From B8-G4 sp033720735 (GTDB taxonomy: Bacteria; Bacteroidota; Bacteroidia; Chitinophagales; Saprospiraceae), in contig JAWWBX010000222.1 of assembly GCA_033720735.1 (NCBI GenBank), positions 1-7,303 of the forward strand: a stretch of DNA of 7,303 bases, written 5' to 3'. The position numbers and the translations under genes were made by a program. The stretch's first letter is position 1. Each line of letters starts with the position of its first letter. This document shows positions 1-6,405 of the stretch, piece after piece. The notes under the pieces were generated by a model, which was not told the origin of the DNA, made no database searches, and saw only the letters and a list, made by a program, of their open reading frames with translations.

Positions 1-1
1 G

Positions 2-1108
2 TTTGAGAGCTCCGGATTTGACCCGCCGGCTCCTTCTGACAGCGATACAGATCCCGATCTGCACAAGTACGCGATCCTCAGCAGTGGCGGAAAGGACAGC
101 TTGCTGAGTTATGGCATCCTCAACGAGACCTTCGAAGCGCATCCCGTGTTTGTCAACGAAGCGGGGCAGCACTGGTACACGGCGTACAACGCCTATCATT
201 TCTTCGACGAACACGTACCGGAAACGGTGAAGGTATGGTGCAACAGCGATCGCATCTTCAACTGGATGGTCCGGCAGATGCCGTTTATCCGTAAAAACTA
301 TCAGGACATCAAGGCCGACATCTACCCCATCCGCTTGTGGACGGTCGCCGTTTTCCTGTTCGGGGTCTTGCCGGTGGTCCGCAAGCGCGGCATTGGCAAT
401 GTCGTGATCGGGAATGAATATGACACGACGCTCAAACTCAATCATCACGGGATCACGCACTATGCGGCATTGTACGATCAAAGCCGGTATTTCGACAATG
501 CATTTACCCGCTTCTATCGAAAGAAAGGGTGGCATATCCGGCAATTTTCATTGTTGCGCTCGCTATCCGAACTCCTCATCCTGAAGATCCTGGTCAAGCG
601 CTATCCCGACCTCCAGACGTTACAGGTATCGTGCCATTCGGCACACAAGGCCGATGGCAAGATGGCACCCTGCGGACAGTGTGAGAAGTGCCGCAGGATC
701 GTAGGGATGCTGAGCGTGTTGGGCGAGGATCCCCGCAGATGCGGATATGCGGAAGATCAGATCCGCCAGTGCCTGGCCAGTCTGGCCACCAGCAGTGTGA
801 AGCAACTGGGCTCTGATGCCCAACACCTCTATGCGCTGTTGCTTGAACACGGATTTGTACCGGATTCGGCGTGGACCCGGCAACAGGCCAAACGGCACCC
901 TGAGATCATGTGCCTGCGCTTTGACCGGCAGCGCAGCCTCGTCGAAGATCTGCCGGAAACCGTGCGCAAGCCGTTGTTTGGGATTCTGAAGCAGTATGCC
1001 GATGGCGCTGTCGAACACCGGGACGGGCAATGGCATCCTTGCGCACTGGACGATACAATGCTTTCCAAACCTTATATCATTGCAGCGACTGAACATGAAA
1101 ACAAATAA
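2..1108 (+). CDS. PP-loop ATP pyrophosphatase-like protein with QueC-like zinc site (5' partial)
   Basis: The frame is open from base 2 with no start codon, so the gene begins upstream; 368 residues are visible. An SGGKDS signature at 83-100 is the ATP-pyrophosphate loop of N-type PP-loop enzymes, which adenylate a substrate before amidation, thiolation or ligation. A cysteine cluster C-X12-C-X2-C-X2-C (632-691; CGQCEKC core) resembles the zinc site of QueC (7-cyano-7-deazaguanine synthase), where the first spacing is about eight. About 140 residues follow the cluster; QueC, at roughly 230 residues in total, has no such extension. The motif GNEYDTT (412-432) lies between the two sites. No other queuosine gene is in the window, so it is best called a QueC-related PP-loop enzyme of unknown substrate. 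Its end overlaps the next gene by 14 nt, implying translational coupling. The PP-loop and zinc site are confident; the function is not. Confidence 0.85.
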   Translation, partial: FESSGFDPPAPSDSDTDPDLHKYAILSSGGKDSLLSYGILNETFEAHPVFVNEAGQHWYTAYNAYHFFDEHVPETVKVWCNSDRIFNWMVRQMPFIRKNYQDIKADIYPIRLWTVAVFLFGVLPVVRKRGIGNVVIGNEYDTTLKLNHHGITHYAALYDQSRYFDNAFTRFYRKKGWHIRQFSLLRSLSELLILKILVKRYPDLQTLQVSCHSAHKADGKMAPCGQCEKCRRIVGMLSVLGEDPRRCGYAEDQIRQCLASLATSSVKQLGSDAQHLYALLLEHGFVPDSAWTRQQAKRHPEIMCLRFDRQRSLVEDLPETVRKPLFGILKQYADGAVEHRDGQWHPCALDDTMLSKPYIIAATEHENK

Positions 1109-1895
1109 TGCAAAAACAGGATACCTGTGGGAGGAGTTGACCTGGCAGGAGATCGAGCAACATCTGCAAACCGTGGATCTGGCCATCCTCCCTTGCGGTG
1201 CGATCGAGCAACACGGGCCGCATCTCCCCGTCGACGTCGATTATTATGACGCCTATTATCTGGCCAAACAGGTCGCAGCCGCATGCAGTGACCCCAAGCC
1301 GCTGGTGCTGCCGCCAATCCCATATGGCGTCTCATACCATCATGAAGACTTCAAGGGCACGCTCAGCGTGACCAACAACGCTCTTTCTGCGTTTGTCTAT
1401 GACATCGGGATGAGTCTCGCCCGCAACGGCATCCGCAAGATCCTGATCATCAACGGGCACGGAGACAACGCCCCCACCCTCGCATACGCGGCCCAAATGA
1501 TCAACCGGGACGCACAGATCTTCGTATGCGTGGATACCGGCGAGACCAGCGATGTGGATCTGTACGACCTGATCTCTACACCCAACGACATTCATGCCGG
1601 TGAGATCGAAACCAGCACGACCCTGGCCATCCGGCCGGAGATGGTCTATATGGATCGTGCTCCCAATGAAACCCTGGAGTTTGGCAGCCAGTTTCTCGAT
1701 TACGACAGTGACCGCGGAGTCAACTGGTATGTTCGCACCAGCCGGATATCCGAAACCGGCGTGATCGGCGATGCCACCAAAGCGACGGCTGAGAAAGGAC
1801 GGGCCATGTGGGAGCACATGATCCGTCATCTCGTTGATTTTGTGGAATTCATCAAGTCCACCCCCATTGACGACCTTCACCAAAAGCGCTACTGA
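1095..1895 (+). CDS. Creatininase-family amidohydrolase
   Basis: A 266-residue protein, the usual size for the creatininase family of metal-dependent amidohydrolases (creatininase, MftE, FAPy deformylase ArfB), which open cyclic or formyl amides using two divalent metals. Family motifs are in order: GAIEQHGPHLPVDVD (residues 35-49), with E38, H40 and D49 spaced like creatininase E34, H36 and D45; PYGVSYHHEDFKGT (76-89); INGHGDN (119-125), giving the metal-binding H122; and HAGEIETS (167-174). D124 stands where creatininase has E122. I chose the ATG at 1095 over an in-frame ATG at 996 because the longer form would add 33 residues inside the preceding gene, upstream of the family's normal start. 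No Shine-Dalgarno sequence is visible; translation is probably coupled to the overlapping PP-loop gene. It is predicted cytoplasmic with no signal peptide. The family call is firm, the substrate unknown. Confidence 0.9.
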   Translation: MKTNNAKTGYLWEELTWQEIEQHLQTVDLAILPCGAIEQHGPHLPVDVDYYDAYYLAKQVAAACSDPKPLVLPPIPYGVSYHHEDFKGTLSVTNNALSAFVYDIGMSLARNGIRKILIINGHGDNAPTLAYAAQMINRDAQIFVCVDTGETSDVDLYDLISTPNDIHAGEIETSTTLAIRPEMVYMDRAPNETLEFGSQFLDYDSDRGVNWYVRTSRISETGVIGDATKATAEKGRAMWEHMIRHLVDFVEFIKSTPIDDLHQKRY

Positions 1896-1896
1896 C

Positions 1897-2385
1897 ATGC
1901 GACGAACGAAACCAAGACACCTCTTGCCGGTTGTCATACTCTTTACTCAGACGTTGCTCTCGGCGCAGACCTCGTCTGACACCAGTTCGCTACCCGTCCC
2001 GTCATTCCTGGCCATCATTGTAAGCGACATCGATACCAGCATCGACTGGTATCAGGAGGTGCTTGGACTGACGTTGCGCAACCGGATTGACGTCGCCGAG
2101 CGCGGGCTGCGCCAGGCTAATTTGCACAGTCCTACGACCCAACTCGAGCTGATTCAACTCGACGCTGCGGTGCCGCCGGACACCTTACTGGCCGCTCGAC
2201 CCGGTGCAAGACTGACCGGATTTTTCAAGTTTGGTTTTACCGTGCCGGATCTGGATGCCATGATCCGGCGCTGCGAAATCAAGGGTATCACAGTGGGCAA
2301 TGTCGTGGGAGTCCCCGAAACCGGGAAGCGCATGACGATCATTCGCGATCCGGATGGCAACCGCATTCAGTTGTTCGAACGGTAA
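1897..2385 (+). CDS. Exported VOC (glyoxalase/bleomycin-resistance fold) protein
   Basis: A 162-residue protein starting 1 nt after the creatininase stop (TGACATG), so probably translated by reinitiation. Residues 1-23 look like a Sec signal peptide: basic start MRRTKPRH, hydrophobic LLPVVILF, and a likely cut after LSA. Residues 36-162 form one VOC domain: FLAIIVSDIDTSIDWYQEVLG at the first beta-alpha unit, KFGFTVPDLDAMI at the second, and the DPDGNRIQLFE closing strand. Against the usual metal-ligand pattern His-Glu-His-Glu, the positions read F37, E84, K111 and Q158, so three of four ligands are missing. It may be a binding protein or a metal-free VOC enzyme rather than a lyase or dioxygenase. 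An ATG at 1834, inside the previous gene, would bury the signal peptide and was not used. Periplasmic location is inferred from the leader. Confidence 0.85.
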   Translation: MRRTKPRHLLPVVILFTQTLLSAQTSSDTSSLPVPSFLAIIVSDIDTSIDWYQEVLGLTLRNRIDVAERGLRQANLHSPTTQLELIQLDAAVPPDTLLAARPGARLTGFFKFGFTVPDLDAMIRRCEIKGITVGNVVGVPETGKRMTIIRDPDGNRIQLFER

Positions 2386-2454
2386 GCTGCGTTGCTGAGA
2401 TCTGGAAGGGTTCTTTTCAAAAAAGCGAATCGTCAGGACGCAAAAAGGTCATAA

Positions 2455-2814
2455 ATGCAAACATCTCCTGAAGTTGACGACTACCTGCAGAAGAAGGCGC
2501 ATCCATTGACAGCGGAGATCCAGCGAGTCAGAGAGATCATCCTGTCTACTGATCCCGTGATGGAAGAAACGATCAAGTGGAGTACACCGACGTTTATATA
2601 CAAGGGCAACATGGCTTCGTTTTCCATGCATGCCAAAAAATTCGTCAGCCTGATGTTCCACAAGGGCGCCCTGCTCGATGATCCATACGGCCTGTTGGAC
2701 GGCGATGGCAAAGAAGTCCGGATTGCGCGCTTTACAGACATGGATGATATCGCCGGCAAACAAGCGGCGCTGCGCGCGGTGGTCCGCGCCTGGATTGCAC
2801 ATCGCGACGCCTAG
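2455..2814 (+). CDS. DUF1801 domain-containing protein (YdhG-like)
   Basis: A 119-residue cytoplasmic protein filled by one DUF1801 domain. The N-terminal part (VDDYLQKKAHPLTAEIQRVREIIL) matches the family opening, in which the polypeptide is predicted to bind or act on a small molecule. The core KWSTPTFIYKGNMASF (residues 42-57) is the most recognisable family motif, followed by the strand KFVSLMFHKGALL. The biochemical role of the family is not established, although its fold relates to frataxin-like and YdhG proteins. The start is supported by AAAGGT at 2444-2449, about 6 nt before the ATG. It lies 69 nt after the VOC gene and 55 nt before the TfoX-like gene, so it could be co-transcribed or have its own promoter; no convincing promoter was seen. 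Such genes often occur near ECF sigma/YCII loci. Confidence 0.85.
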   Translation: MQTSPEVDDYLQKKAHPLTAEIQRVREIILSTDPVMEETIKWSTPTFIYKGNMASFSMHAKKFVSLMFHKGALLDDPYGLLDGDGKEVRIARFTDMDDIAGKQAALRAVVRAWIAHRDA

Positions 2815-2857
2815 TCCTGTTCCGTGGCGAATTGCATACCTTTCGGGCATGGGAAAG

Positions 2858-2864
2858 AAAGGAG
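2858..2864 (+). promoter_or_regulatory. Strong Shine-Dalgarno sequence of the TfoX-like gene
   Basis: AAAGGAG lies 5 nt before the ATG at 2870. It decides the start in favour of 2870 over the in-frame ATG at 2849, which would place this sequence inside the coding region. It is the clearest ribosome binding site in the window; most other genes here lack one, as is common in Bacteroidota. Confidence 0.7.
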
Positions 2865-2869
2865 ATAAG

Positions 2870-3172
2870 ATGACCCCTGATTCCGTCGATGCGGCATCTG
2901 TCCTGCTGGATCTTCTGGCGCCCATCGGTGGAATTTCCAGCAAGAAGATGTTTGGTGGTCACGGTATATTCAAGGATGGCAAAATGTTTGGCATGGTAGA
3001 CTCCAGCGGGAGGTACTTCCTCAAGGCCGGGGATGCCAACCGTGCGATGTTTGAGGCGGCCGGGGCCGATAAACATGGACGCATGCCTTACTTCGCGATC
3101 CCGCAAGAGGTATTGGAGGATCACGCGCAACTACTTGAATGGGCCAGATCTGCCATTGCCACTACCCGCTGA
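2870..3172 (+). CDS. TfoX/Sxy N-terminal domain protein
   Basis: A 100-residue protein consisting only of the TfoX N-terminal domain. Motifs are APIGGISSKKMFGGHGIF (residues 17-34), then KMFGMVDSSGRYFLKA and MPYFAIPQEVLED, followed by a closing helix. Full TfoX/Sxy competence regulators of gammaproteobacteria also have a C-terminal domain, which is absent here, so a role in competence should not be assumed. Stand-alone N-domain proteins are common and uncharacterised. The start at 2870 is set by the AAAGGAG sequence. The stop overlaps the start of the next gene (TGATG), implying coupled translation with an exported repeat protein. It is predicted cytoplasmic. Confidence 0.88.
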   Translation: MTPDSVDAASVLLDLLAPIGGISSKKMFGGHGIFKDGKMFGMVDSSGRYFLKAGDANRAMFEAAGADKHGRMPYFAIPQEVLEDHAQLLEWARSAIATTR

Positions 3173-3711
3173 TGCCCAGACTGACCATCGTTGGCTTCAT
3201 TCTTTCAATGACCGTTCAACTGCATGGCCAGGCCAACTATCCGCACATTCCACCACAGGATTCCCTGGCAACGATCTGTGAGATCCCATTGCAAACGCTG
3301 ACACGCAAGATTGCCGCAGGCCCGGCACAACAGGATCTCTATCTGGACGATGACAAACTGTTTACGGGTTGGGCGTGCCAGGTGTTTCCCGACTCGGAGC
3401 ACCGGTATCGCTATGTGCAGGTTGTCAAGGGTGAGATCACCCGGCAAATCGGTTACTATACCAACGGCCAGCTGGATCACGATTTCCACCTGAGCGATGG
3501 CAAGAGCATCGGCTACGAGAGGATGTGGATGGCCGACGGACATCCCTATATCAGATACTATTACTCCGCGCCAGGTGTGATGCATGGCCTTCAACGCCGC
3601 TGGCACACCAATGGCAAAATCGCCTGGGAAGCGCACTATGATCATGGCCGGGAGTTGTCATCCCGGCAGTACGACCGTGCTGGCCGGTTGCTGGCTCCGC
3701 GCGGCCATTGA
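3172..3711 (+). CDS. Exported MORN/YwqK-like repeat protein
   Basis: A 179-residue protein with a probable signal peptide at residues 1-21 (MPRLTIVGFILSMTVQLHGQA). No lipobox cysteine is present, so it should be released to the periplasm or outside. The rest carries degenerate MORN-type repeats as in the YwqK family: GYYTNGQLDHDFHLSDGK (94-111), MADGHPYIRYYY (120-131), HGLQRRWHTNGKIAWEAHYDHGR (138-160) and YDRAGRL (167-173). In many Bacteroidota proteins such repeats are annotated as 'toxin-antitoxin system YwqK family antitoxin', a label that rests on little. No partner toxin is visible. The ATG at 3172 overlaps the previous stop; the upstream in-frame ATG at 3139 would hide the signal peptide. 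The function is unknown, possibly protein or membrane binding through the repeats. Confidence 0.8.
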   Translation: MPRLTIVGFILSMTVQLHGQANYPHIPPQDSLATICEIPLQTLTRKIAAGPAQQDLYLDDDKLFTGWACQVFPDSEHRYRYVQVVKGEITRQIGYYTNGQLDHDFHLSDGKSIGYERMWMADGHPYIRYYYSAPGVMHGLQRRWHTNGKIAWEAHYDHGRELSSRQYDRAGRLLAPRGH

Positions 3712-3766
3712 CCCCGGCAACACATCTAATTAAATCACCATCTTTGGCACCACAATACACAACGAC

Positions 3767-4588
3767 ATGCGACAGGTCATTTTGATTACGGGAGCATCTT
3801 CCGGTATCGGCAAAGCGACCGCCTTGCAGCTATTGCGCGAGCGCCATATCGTGTATGGGGCTGCCCGCAGGCTGGAGCAGATGGCAGAACTGGAAGAAGC
3901 CGGTGGCCATGCTCTGGAAATGGACATCACTGACACTGCGCAAATCACCGCTGCAGTTGAACAGATCATCCGGGAGCAAGGCCGTATTGATGTACTCATC
4001 AACAATGCCGGCTTTGCAGTCTATGGTGCCGTCGAGGACGTGCCGCTGCAGGATGCCCGCAAGCAGTTTGATGTCAATCTGTTCGGGATGGCCGAAGTCA
4101 CCAGGGCGGTGTTGCCCCAGATGCGCGAACAGCAGGACGGACGGATCATCAATGTGTCTTCCATGGGAGGCAAGATCTATACACCTTTGGGCGCGTGGTA
4201 TCATGCCAGTAAACATGCTGTGGAAGGCTGGAGCGATTGTCTCCGTCTTGAGCTGAAAGCCTTCAATATCAAGGTGATCGTCATCGAGCCCGGGCTCATT
4301 GCCACCAACTTCGGCGATGTGATGACCGGACCGATGATGCGGTATTCCGGAGAAGGTCCGTATGCCAAGTGGGCCACCGCAGTCGCCCAGACCACCGAGG
4401 CCACCTACGAAAAAAAGGGGGCCTCGTCCCCTCCCGGAGTCGTGGCCAAAACCATCCAGAAAGCCATTGCGGCTCCCAAACCCAAGACGCGGTACGTCAC
4501 CGGCAAGATGGCACGGCAGCTCTTGCTGGTGCGCAAATTCCTGGGTGATCGCATTTTTGACAAGATCATCACCAGCCAGATCGACTAG
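3767..4588 (+). CDS. Classical short-chain dehydrogenase/reductase (SDR)
   Basis: A 273-residue NAD(P)-dependent oxidoreductase with the complete classical SDR signature. TGASSGIG (8-15) binds the cofactor, D53 lies in EMDIT, NNAG is at 79-82, catalytic S132 is in NVSS, and Y145/K149 form the YHASK active site 13 residues after the serine. Arginines R34/R35 after the second beta strand favour NADP(H) over NAD(H), by family rule. EPGLIATNF (174-182) follows the active site, and the 60-residue C-terminal part with a KTRYVTGKMA segment is typical of the SDR group acting on hydroxysteroid-, retinol- or ketone-like substrates. The substrate cannot be named. No Shine-Dalgarno sequence precedes the ATG. 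CATCTTTG at 3739-3746 resembles the Bacteroidota -7 element TAnnTTTG, but no -33 partner is properly placed. The gene lies 55 nt after the repeat protein. Confidence 0.93.
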   Translation: MRQVILITGASSGIGKATALQLLRERHIVYGAARRLEQMAELEEAGGHALEMDITDTAQITAAVEQIIREQGRIDVLINNAGFAVYGAVEDVPLQDARKQFDVNLFGMAEVTRAVLPQMREQQDGRIINVSSMGGKIYTPLGAWYHASKHAVEGWSDCLRLELKAFNIKVIVIEPGLIATNFGDVMTGPMMRYSGEGPYAKWATAVAQTTEATYEKKGASSPPGVVAKTIQKAIAAPKPKTRYVTGKMARQLLLVRKFLGDRIFDKIITSQID

Positions 4589-4608
4589 GTGATGTGATCT
4601 TCTGGTGA

Positions 4609-4641
4609 CATACCCGTTATCGGAATCTCCTGACGGGTATG
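4609..4641 (+). terminator. Hairpin after the SDR gene, possible terminator
   Basis: A perfect 9-bp inverted repeat, CATACCCGT (4609-4617) and ACGGGTATG (4633-4641), encloses a 15-nt loop and begins 20 nt after the SDR stop. It could form a stable hairpin ending block 2 transcription. No U-rich run follows, so it is not a standard intrinsic terminator; it could also be an operator-like dyad for the YCII/sigma genes downstream. Confidence 0.35.
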
Positions 4642-4705
4642 GTACCTACCGCTCCGAAGTCGCGGCAAGTTCCCCTCGATTCTTTCAATCTTTGTCAGGG
4701 CAACC

Positions 4706-4732
4706 TGTCCAAATCTGATCACTTCGTTCGTC
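4706..4732 (+). promoter_or_regulatory. Candidate ECF42-dependent promoter of the YCII-sigma operon
   Basis: TGTCCA (4706-4711) is followed after 17 nt by CGTC (4729-4732). As I recall, the motif reported for ECF42 sigma factors is TGTCGA at -35 and CG(A/T)C at -10, which this fits with one mismatch. It would start transcription near 4739, giving a leader of about 20 nt before the YCII ATG. If real, the sigma factor drives its own operon. The match was found by eye in a short gap, so chance is possible. Confidence 0.4.
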
Positions 4733-4760
4733 ACAGTGGTGAATCAAAAAACAGAGTACG

Positions 4761-5102
4761 ATGAAAGATTACATGTTTATCATTCGCGGTGGCCACGACC
4801 CGGCGCTTGAGCGCTCACCCGAAGAAATGCAGGCGCATATGCAGGAATGGCAAAAATGGATGGGAGGGATTGCGTCGGAAGGCAAGCTGATTGGCGGCCA
4901 ACCACTGCAGAGCGAGGCGCGTTCGCTCGTAGACCGCGGCACGCGGGTGATCGACCGTCCGCTGGCCGAGGGCAAGGAACTTGTCGGCGGGTACATTATT
5001 GTGAAGGCCAACTCCCTTGAAGAGGCCTCCCAGATCGCCACCGGCTGCCCGGGCTTCGCACACGACTGCACCATAGAGGTGCGCGAAATCATGCCGATGT
5101 AA
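4761..5102 (+). CDS. YCII-related (DGPF-type) domain protein
   Basis: A 113-residue single-domain protein of the YCII-related family: start MKDYMFIIRGG, helix with EEMQAHMQEWQKWMGGIASEGKLIGG (residues 21-46), then VIDRPLAEGKELVGGYIIVKANSLEEA (63-89) and the tail IEVREIMPM. Relatives beside ECF sigma factors are called DGPF proteins after a motif at the turn before the AEGKELVGG segment; here that motif reads DRPL (65-68). YCII itself is a ferredoxin-like fold with a proposed but generally unproven enzymatic role. The gene lies 4 nt upstream of the ECF42 sigma factor, the conserved arrangement for this sigma group, so the two are surely co-transcribed. Its product may be the main target or a modulator of the sigma factor; known members have not been shown to be anti-sigma factors. 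No Shine-Dalgarno sequence is visible. Confidence 0.93.
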   Translation: MKDYMFIIRGGHDPALERSPEEMQAHMQEWQKWMGGIASEGKLIGGQPLQSEARSLVDRGTRVIDRPLAEGKELVGGYIIVKANSLEEASQIATGCPGFAHDCTIEVREIMPM

Positions 5103-5106
5103 GGCA

Positions 5107-6402
5107 ATGCGTCGAGAACGCGACATCGATCACACAGTCAATCATCTTTTCAGGCAGGAGTCGGGAAGGATGATTGCTGTGCTGGTCAAGATCTTCGGCA
5201 CCGAGCATCTGCAGCTTGCTGAGGATGTGGTACAGGATGCGCTGATGCGTGCCCTGGAGACCTGGAAGTACCGTGGCACGCCCGACAATCCAAGTGCGTG
5301 GCTGTATCGCGTGGCGCGCAACAAGGCCATCGATATCATCCGTCGCCGACGTCATCAGCACGTCTTTGACTTCAGTGACCCACAGCGACAATTGCTCAAT
5401 TCGGAATACTCTATGACCACCACGATGACATCATTTTGGGAAGCTCCGAGCATTCGCGACGATTTCCTCGGCATGATGTTCGCCTGCTGTCATCCCGGCA
5501 TTTCGGAGGATCACCAGGTCACCCTGATCCTGAAGACCCTGGGTGGCCTGAGCACCAGGGAGATCGCCCGTGCCTTTCTGTGCTCCGAGCAAACAATTTC
5601 CAAACGACTCTACCGTGCCAAGGCGTTCTTCAGGGAGTCGGCCATTCGCCCGGAGATTCCGAATGACCAAGACCTCCCTTCCCGTCTGGACGCTGTGCTG
5701 AGGGCGATCTATCTGATGTTCAATGAAGGTTATAACAGCACCCACGCGGAGGATCCGATCCGGGAGGATTTGATCGGCCAGGCCATGTTGTTGTGCCGAT
5801 CATTGATCGACCATGAGCGGACAAACTCGCCTGACGCGTGCGCGTTGATGGCCCTGATGTGCTTTCACAGCGCCCGGATCGATAGCCGGATCGATGCACT
5901 GGGCGGGCTGATTGTCCTGGCTGATCAGGACCGCGGGCTGTGGGATTGGGACATGATCCGGATTGGAAACGACTTTCTCAATCGCGCGGCGCGGGGCGAG
6001 CGGCCGACAACCTATCACTACGAAGCCGCAATCGCGTATACGCATTGCGCCGCACGCGCTTATACCGAAACAGACTGGCAGTCGATCCTTCGATACTATG
6101 ATGGGATGCTTTCCCTGGGATTTGATCCGGTGGTGGCCCTCAACCGGTGTCTTGTACTGCTCGAACTGGATGGACCGGATGCTGCAATGCAGGCCGCTGC
6201 GGATCTGGAGCAGCACGAGGCATTACGGTCCTATTACCTCTATCCGGCTGTGCTGGGGGCAATTCATGAACGAATGGGAGAACAAGCTCAGGCCGTCACA
6301 TACTACCGGTCGGCCCTGAAAATGACCAGCAACCCCACCGAACAGCAGCTCCTGGACGACCGTATTGCAAGCCTGGCTGCACATGCCGGCAAACTGTCCT
6401 GA
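5107..6402 (+). CDS. ECF42-type RNA polymerase sigma factor with C-terminal TPR-like extension
   Basis: A 431-residue sigma factor, about twice the size of an ordinary ECF sigma. Region sigma-2 is at about residues 22-84 (AEDVVQDALMRALETWKYRG, then NPSAWLYRVARNKAIDIIRRRR). Region sigma-4 is at about 118-176 (CCHPGISEDHQVTLILKTLGG, LSTREIARAFLCSEQTISKRLYRAK), its helix-turn-helix reading -35 DNA. Residues 195-431 form the DUF6596/TPR-like extension, starting AVLRAIYLMFNEGYNS and ending in helical pairs (DPVVALNRCLVLLELDGPDAAM, YYRSALKMTSNPTEQQLLDDR). This architecture and the YCII neighbour define the ECF42 group, in which the extension, not a separate anti-sigma factor, is thought to control activity. 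TAAGG at 5100-5104 overlaps the YCII stop, only 2 nt before the ATG, so translation probably relies on reinitiation. The sigma-4/extension boundary is intact, with no frameshift. Confidence 0.95.
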   Translation: MRRERDIDHTVNHLFRQESGRMIAVLVKIFGTEHLQLAEDVVQDALMRALETWKYRGTPDNPSAWLYRVARNKAIDIIRRRRHQHVFDFSDPQRQLLNSEYSMTTTMTSFWEAPSIRDDFLGMMFACCHPGISEDHQVTLILKTLGGLSTREIARAFLCSEQTISKRLYRAKAFFRESAIRPEIPNDQDLPSRLDAVLRAIYLMFNEGYNSTHAEDPIREDLIGQAMLLCRSLIDHERTNSPDACALMALMCFHSARIDSRIDALGGLIVLADQDRGLWDWDMIRIGNDFLNRAARGERPTTYHYEAAIAYTHCAARAYTETDWQSILRYYDGMLSLGFDPVVALNRCLVLLELDGPDAAMQAAADLEQHEALRSYYLYPAVLGAIHERMGEQAQAVTYYRSALKMTSNPTEQQLLDDRIASLAAHAGKLS

Positions 6403-6405
6403 AAT

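Noticed and set aside
2..1108. Assignment of the PP-loop gene as queC
   Set aside because: The cysteine spacing, length and neighbours differ from QueC and no other queuosine gene is present, so no gene symbol was given.
620..1186. 188-codon open frame on the - strand opposite the PP-loop gene
   Set aside because: It lies antisense to a gene with clear family motifs, has no recognisable domain, and is cysteine- and arginine-rich as expected of a reverse-frame shadow.
1332..1937. 201-codon open frame on the - strand opposite the creatininase gene
   Set aside because: The + strand encodes the conserved creatininase motifs over the same bases; the reverse frame shows no family pattern.
2870..3172. 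Competence regulator TfoX/Sxy
   Set aside because: Only the N-terminal domain is present and no competence genes are nearby.
3172..3711. YwqK-type antitoxin of a toxin-antitoxin pair
   Set aside because: The protein is exported and no toxin gene lies beside it; the antitoxin label for these repeats is not supported by this sequence.
4687..4694. AATCTTTG as a Bacteroidota -7 promoter element (TAnnTTTG) before the YCII gene
   Set aside because: The first base mismatches and no TTG lies at the expected -33 distance; the ECF42-like boxes downstream fit better.
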